Assembly (NCBI RefSeq): GCF_016545825.1
Contig: NC_052620.1
Span: 42,036,620-42,100,619 of the forward strand
Source of the DNA: Eucalyptus grandis
Lineage: Eukaryota > Streptophyta > Magnoliopsida > Myrtales > Myrtaceae
Direction of reading: 5' to 3'
Length of the DNA stretch: 64,000 nt
Shown here: positions 59,538 to 64,000 of the stretch, in pieces
Layout: each line of letters starts with the position of its first letter
How positions within the stretch are numbered: position 1 is the stretch's first letter
Program-made: the position numbers and the translations under genes
The notes under the pieces: generated by a model
What the model was told of the DNA's origin: nothing
Database searches by the model: none
What the model saw: only the letters and a program-made list of their open reading frames with translations

Positions 59538-60100
59538 TTGATGGCACAATCGGATTCATATTCGAATTCCGAGACAGATTCAAAAAGCGAATTTGAGGTA
59601 AGTAACTTCAAAATCCCTATTAAGGTTTCAAAATACATTGATGAATTGTGTTTTAGTCTTAAGACTTCTCTTAAAAAGAATTTCCGAACTCAAGAAGGAA
59701 AATTCTGCTCTAAAACAACAGGAAAATATTTTGAAAGAAAAAGTGAATTGTTTAGACAAGAATGTTTCTTCTCTTAAAGAAAGTGAAGATAATCTTTTAA
59801 AAGAAAATGCATTCTTGAAAAGTGATATCTCAAACATTTCCAAAAGATTTTCTATAGGATCCGAGAAACCGGAAAAAATTCTCTCTCGTTCAAAGACCTT
59901 ATTTCAATAAATCTGGTTTGGGAATGACTACTGAAACCATTCCTTTAATTGATTTTCCTAAAGTAAAAGAAAGAATCAAACAAAGACCCACAAGAGATGC
60001 TTACAAAAATCATTTTAAAAGGATCTTTGTAAAACCAATAGGTCGCAATGCTCTCAAATGCTCAAAGTGCAATAGTGCGAGATCATTTTGAAAAAGAATG
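59538..60100 (+). pseudogene. Coiled-coil linker between gag and protease, copy B
   Basis: Here the frame 59638-59910 reads continuously through LKKENSALKQQENILKEKVN and into NLLKENAFLKSDISNI, a clear heptad pattern that is split in copy A. Confidence 0.65.
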
Positions 60101-60214
60101 TCCTATGATTTGGAAACCTGTTAAAAGGTATGGGCAAAAAACCGCATATCATACTAACACCAATGGACTCAAGAAAATATGGGTACCAAAGAAGGTTTGA
60201 GTTTCTTTTTTTAA

Positions 60215-61500
60215 ATGCAGGTCACTATCAAGAAAAAGGTAAAATGGTATCTGGATAGTGGATGCTCAAGACACATGACGGGAGACTCAAATTACTTCAT
60301 AAAGCTTGTTCGAGTAAATGGTGGAAAAGTCTCTTTTGGAGGAAACAACAAAGGAAAAATCGTGGGATTTGGAACTGTAAAGATTGGAAATCTCACAATC
60401 AGCAATGTTTCCTTAGTGGAATGGCTTAATTACAATTTGCTCAGTATTAGTCAGCTATGTGATATTGGTTTCAAAATCAACTTTCAAGAGGGAATATGTT
60501 CAGGAATTAGTAAAGATTCTACTCAGTCATTCATGGGTTGAAGACATGGAAATATCTACCTCTTGGATGTGAAACCAGATGAATCACAATGTCTAATCTC
60601 AATCCAAGACGAAGCAAACTTATGGCACAAAAAGCTTGGGCACGTCAATATGAAGCAAATAGCAAAAATATCAGCAAAGAAGCTTATTCGTGGTCTACCC
60701 AATTTATCATACCAAAAGTCTGATCTATGCACACCATGTATATTGGGAAAACAGTAAGAAATTCCTTTAAACCAATAAATCAAGTTTCCACTAACCATGT
60801 ACTGCAGCTTCGCATATGGATCTTTTTGGACCAACCGTAACACAAAGCATTGGAGGTAAGAAATACTGCCTAGTAATTGTGGATGATTACTCACGATTTA
60901 CTTGGGTATATTTCTTGGCAAGTAAGTCTGAAACTTTCTCTTACTTTGAAAAGTTTGCTAAAAAGGTTCAAAATGAAAAATGGTATGTTATCTCGAGTAT
61001 AAGAACAGATCATGGAGGTGAGTTTGAAAATCATGATTTTACAAAATTTTGTGATGAATCTGGTTTTTAGCATGAATTCTCCTCTCCATATACTCGAGCA
61101 AAATGGAGTTGTGGAAAGAAAGAATAGATTACTTTAAGAAATGGCTAGAACTCTTTTAATTGAAAGTAACATCTCTTCACGTTTTTGGGCTGAAGCAGTT
61201 TCTACAAAGATGTTACATTATAAATAGAGTTTTTTTAGGCCTATTCTGAAAAAACCCCTATGAACTATTCAAAGAAAAGAAGCCTATTGTTTCATATTTT
61301 CATGTATTTAGATGCAAATGTTTTATACTGAAAAATGCAAATGATCGAGTTGGTAAGTTTGAAGAAAAGTTAGATGAAGGCATCTTCCTTTTATATTCAA
61401 CCTCAAGCAAAGCGTCTGAGAGTCTACAACAAGAAGACTCAAATAGTGGAAGAATCAATGAATGTTAAATTCCAAGACTCTATGCAAAATGAATCCATTT
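60215..61500 (+). pseudogene. Sirevirus protease and integrase, copy B
   Basis: The protease domain is intact at 60215-60541 with WYLDSGCSRHMTGDSNYF. After a TGA the integrase zinc finger frame 60563-60757 (LWHKKLGHVNMKQ, CTPCILGKQ) and the catalytic core 60816-61070 (DDYSRFTWVYF, RTDHGGEFENH) follow. A TAG after ESGF (61068-61070) matches that of copy A. Confidence 0.88.
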
Positions 61501-61733
61501 AGACTCATCTTGAAGAATCGGAACTTGCTCGGACTCTACAAAGTCTAAAATAGCTCGGACTTTGAAGGATCAACAACAAGTGACATTTGAAGATTCAAGT
61601 GAAGGAAGTGACCATCAATCGACAAATTAACCAGCAACTGGAAACATAAGTCCAATCATCCCAAAGATCTTATTATTGGCGACATCAATGAAGGAATTCG
61701 CACAAGATCCAAAAGGCGTGAAGAGTCTAGTCT

Positions 61734-63275
61734 TTGTGGCTCTTGTTTCAAATAGAACCCAAAAGCATAAAAGAAGCTTTATCTGATGAAAGCTGGATTG
61801 AAGCTATGCAAGAAGAGCTCAGGCAATTCAGCATTAATGATGTCTGGGAATTGACTCCTAAACCAAAAGGTAAATCTGTTATTGGAGCTAAATGGGTTTT
61901 CAGGAACAAGATGAACAAGAAATGAAAAGTTATAAGAAACAAGGCAAGACTCGTGGCTAAGGGATACACACAAGAAGAAGTGATAGACTATGACGAGACT
62001 TACGCACCAGTAGCAAGGTTAGAAGCAATTCGATTATTACTTGCTTTTGCTTGTTATAAGAATTTCAGGTTATTTCAAATGGATGTCAAAAGTGCCTTCC
62101 TAAATGGATTCATCCAAGAGGAAGTCTATGTGAAACAACCTCTTGGGTTTGAAGACCCAAGGAAACTAGACTCAGTATTCAGACTCAAAAAGGCTTTATA
62201 TGGCTTAAAACAAGCACCTCGAGCTTGGTACGACAGACTGAGTAAGTTCTTAATTGAAAATGGATTTGTTAAAGCTAAAGTAGACACTACTCTTTTCATT
62301 AAAAGAGAAAGCAAGAGTTTTCTACTTGTTCAAATATATGTCGATGATATTATTTTTGGATCCTCTAATGAAAGTCTCAGTGCAAGAAATTCTCTAAGAC
62401 TATGCGGGATAAATTTGAAATGAGCATGATGGGTGAGTTAACCTTCTTTCTTGGACTTCAAGTGAAACAACTAAAGGAAGGAACTTTTATTCATCAAGAA
62501 AAATATGCTAATGATATTGTGAAGAAGTTTGGATTGGACAATTGCAAAAGGCCGATATACCAATGTCAAGCTCCTTGAAGATAGATAAAGATGAAGGAGG
62601 AAAGAAAGTTGACCAAAAGTTATACAGAGTATCATCGGTTCACTTCTTTATCTTAATCTTGCTTCTAGACCTGACATTTTGTTTAGTGTTTGCATTTGTG
62701 CCAGATTTCAAGCAGACCCTAAAGAATCACATTTAAATGCTGCAAAGCGTATTATCAAATATATTGCATCAACTTCAAGCTTCGGTCTTTGGTATCCTAA
62801 AAGGGGAGATTTTACTCTTCTCGGGTACTCAGATGCAGACTTAGCCGGATGCAGAGTTGATAGAAAGAGCACCTCAGGTACTTGTCAACTACTTGGAGGC
62901 AAGACGGTGTCTTGATTTTCAAGGAAGCAAAGTACAGTAGCTCTCTCTACAGCAGAAGCAGAATATGTAGCTCTTGGAAGTTGTTGTTCACAAATTCTGT
63001 GGATAAAACAACAGCTAAGAGACTTTGGAATTGAAGATTCATGCACGGAGATTAAATGTGACAACACCAAAGTGCAATCAATCTCACCAAGAATCCAATT
63101 CTTCACTCAAGAACAAAGCATATAGAGATTCGACATCACTTCATTAGAGATCATGTTCAAAGTGGAGAAATTACGATCCGGTTTGTTGACTCAAAGAACC
63201 AACCGGCGGATATATTTACAAAGCCTTTGGAGAAAAATCAATTTGAAATTATCCGTTCCAGACTCAACATTTTGA
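61734..63275 (+). pseudogene. Sirevirus reverse transcriptase and RNase H, copy B
   Basis: RT is nearly continuous at 61953-62423: [50 protein letters not shown] and the catalytic [14 protein letters not shown] at about 61923 (shared with copy A) and frame breaks after 62423 interrupt it. RNase H from 62679 contains YSDADLAGCRVDRKSTSG, a shared TGA at about 62913, then EAEYVALGSCC and ADIFTKPLEK ending at about 63275. Confidence 0.9.
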
Positions 63276-63713
63276 GGTTTGAAGAAGTTAAAATCTAGAG
63301 ACTCTCAGACTCAGACAAATAAGACTTTAACTGCAAGACTTTGATTGTAAGTTATTTTCTCTCTCTAATCTCATCTTGAAAAGGTAGATTTATCAACCGT
63401 GTTTGATTATTGTTATCTCAACCGCTATCTTTAATTGACAAGATTATTGCATCGTTTCCTGTAGAAAAAGGAGTTATCTTGAAATGACCATTTTTCGAAA
63501 AAGGCGTTATTTTTTTAAAGGCATCTTTTCACTTTCCATTACGACGATTGATATCCCTCCTTTCAATTGTCTTATATACAGCCTCTTCGCTTAACTCCAA
63601 AACCCTAAAAAGCACCAATCTTCCATTCCTGTTTTCTTCTCTTGTTTAATCTTCGAAAAAGTTGTCATCTTTCTTGAGAAAGTCAAGCAAGGAATCTTTC
63701 AAAGACTAAGAAA

Positions 63714-64000
63714 GATGTCGTCTTCAAGAAAGTCTTCGAGGATCGCATGGCGGGACCACAACGAATGAGTGAGGGGCCTACGCACTTCGATCTCACTTTG
63801 AAGAAGAAGTGTCTCCAAATCGCGGCGAGCCCACAACATTCTCGGCGTCATTCTCCTCCATCTAGTCCTCAAGATATTGATCATCAACAAAATGAAGAAA
63901 TCATTGAAGATGCGAGACTCGTAAGAGTTCAAAGGCCCTCTTTTATTTATAATTTGTATCGTGCTTTAAAAGGGACTCGGTACTCCATTGAACTATGTCG
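63714..64000 (+). pseudogene. Sirevirus extra ORF start, copy B (cut by window end)
   Basis: Equivalent of 49884-50172, starting MSSSRKSSRIA at 63714. Several CAG codons of copy A appear as CG or CGG here, shifting the frame. Confidence 0.65.

Larger units (their letters stand above)
53751..64000 (+). repeat. Direct duplicate of 39918-50172 (~10.25 kb)
   Basis: Collinear throughout with an offset of about 13.83 kb. It contains the solo LTR from its base 769 on, the terminal-inverted-repeat element, the locus 6 distal promoter and the Sirevirus to the start of its extra ORF, where the window ends. Differences are mostly one- to three-base changes at CAG/CTG sites and in homopolymers. Either a recent tandem duplication or an uncollapsed haplotype joined by the scaffold gap. 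Confidence 0.95.
57531..64000 (+). mobile_element. Sirevirus copy B, truncated by the window end
   Basis: 5' LTR 57531-58436 preceded by the same TTGAG (57526-57530), primer-binding site TGGTATCAGAGC at 58439-58450, then gag, protease, integrase, RT, RNase H and the first 290 bases of the extra ORF. The element occupies the same target site as copy A and so descends from the same insertion event. Coding frames are somewhat better preserved in the pol region than in copy A. Confidence 0.93.

Noticed and set aside
1..64000. tRNA, rRNA, CRISPR arrays, riboswitches or bacterial operons
   Set aside because: None seen. Everything recognisable is plant nuclear gene, transposon or endogenous virus sequence.

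Overview
This is nuclear DNA of a flowering plant, almost certainly a eudicot. It holds two-exon family-1 glycosyltransferase genes of the UGT85 type, LTR retrotransposons of the Ty1/copia and Ty3/gypsy kinds, a tRNA-derived SINE, MITE-like elements and an old plant pararetrovirus copy. A Myrtales genome such as a eucalypt would fit, but the sequence alone does not settle that. A 100-base run of N at 53651-53750 shows a draft scaffold.

Genes. The window is a UGT85 tandem cluster with six loci: exon 2 of a first gene (710-1671, +); a second gene (8528-14615, +) split by a copia element and fused to a neighbour-type 3' end; a third (16318-18389, +) with a frameshift and a stop in the donor-binding box; a fourth (22544-24227, +), the only complete and intact one, encoding 487 residues; a fifth on the minus strand (38260-36727), decayed; and the first 285 bp of a sixth (53366-53650, +), cut by the gap. 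Loci 1 and 3 (type A) are close paralogues in exon, intron and about 2.5 kb of 3' flank. Loci 2 and 4 (type B) match in promoter and exons. The cluster therefore grew by tandem duplication of an A-B pair. No other cellular gene was recognised.

Mobile DNA, left to right. A minus-strand Sirevirus-type LTR lies in the intron of locus 1 (1-350). An insertion of about 3.9 kb (4263-8171) carries a SINE with a 13-bp target duplication. A copia element lacking its reverse transcriptase sits in exon 1 of locus 2 (8901-13464). A copia fragment lies behind locus 3 (about 20392-21470). A gag-only LTR element (25603-34707, minus, target duplication CTCAT) has its gag gene split by about 6.6 kb of endogenous caulimovirid sequence on the plus strand. 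Then come a MITE-like element (35736-36353), a 3260-bp solo LTR (39150-42409, target duplication AGGAG), a second terminal-inverted-repeat element (42412-43080) and a complete 9.47-kb Sirevirus (43704-53174, target duplication TTGAG) about 190 bp upstream of the locus 6 start codon.

The last 10.25 kb (53751-64000), after the gap, is a near-identical direct repeat of 39918-50172, including the same Sirevirus at the same target site. The two copies differ mainly by small changes at CAG and CTG trinucleotides, in both directions. This looks like long-read base-calling error at CHG-methylated cytosines rather than evolution. Many frameshifts in both Sirevirus copies are therefore probably technical.
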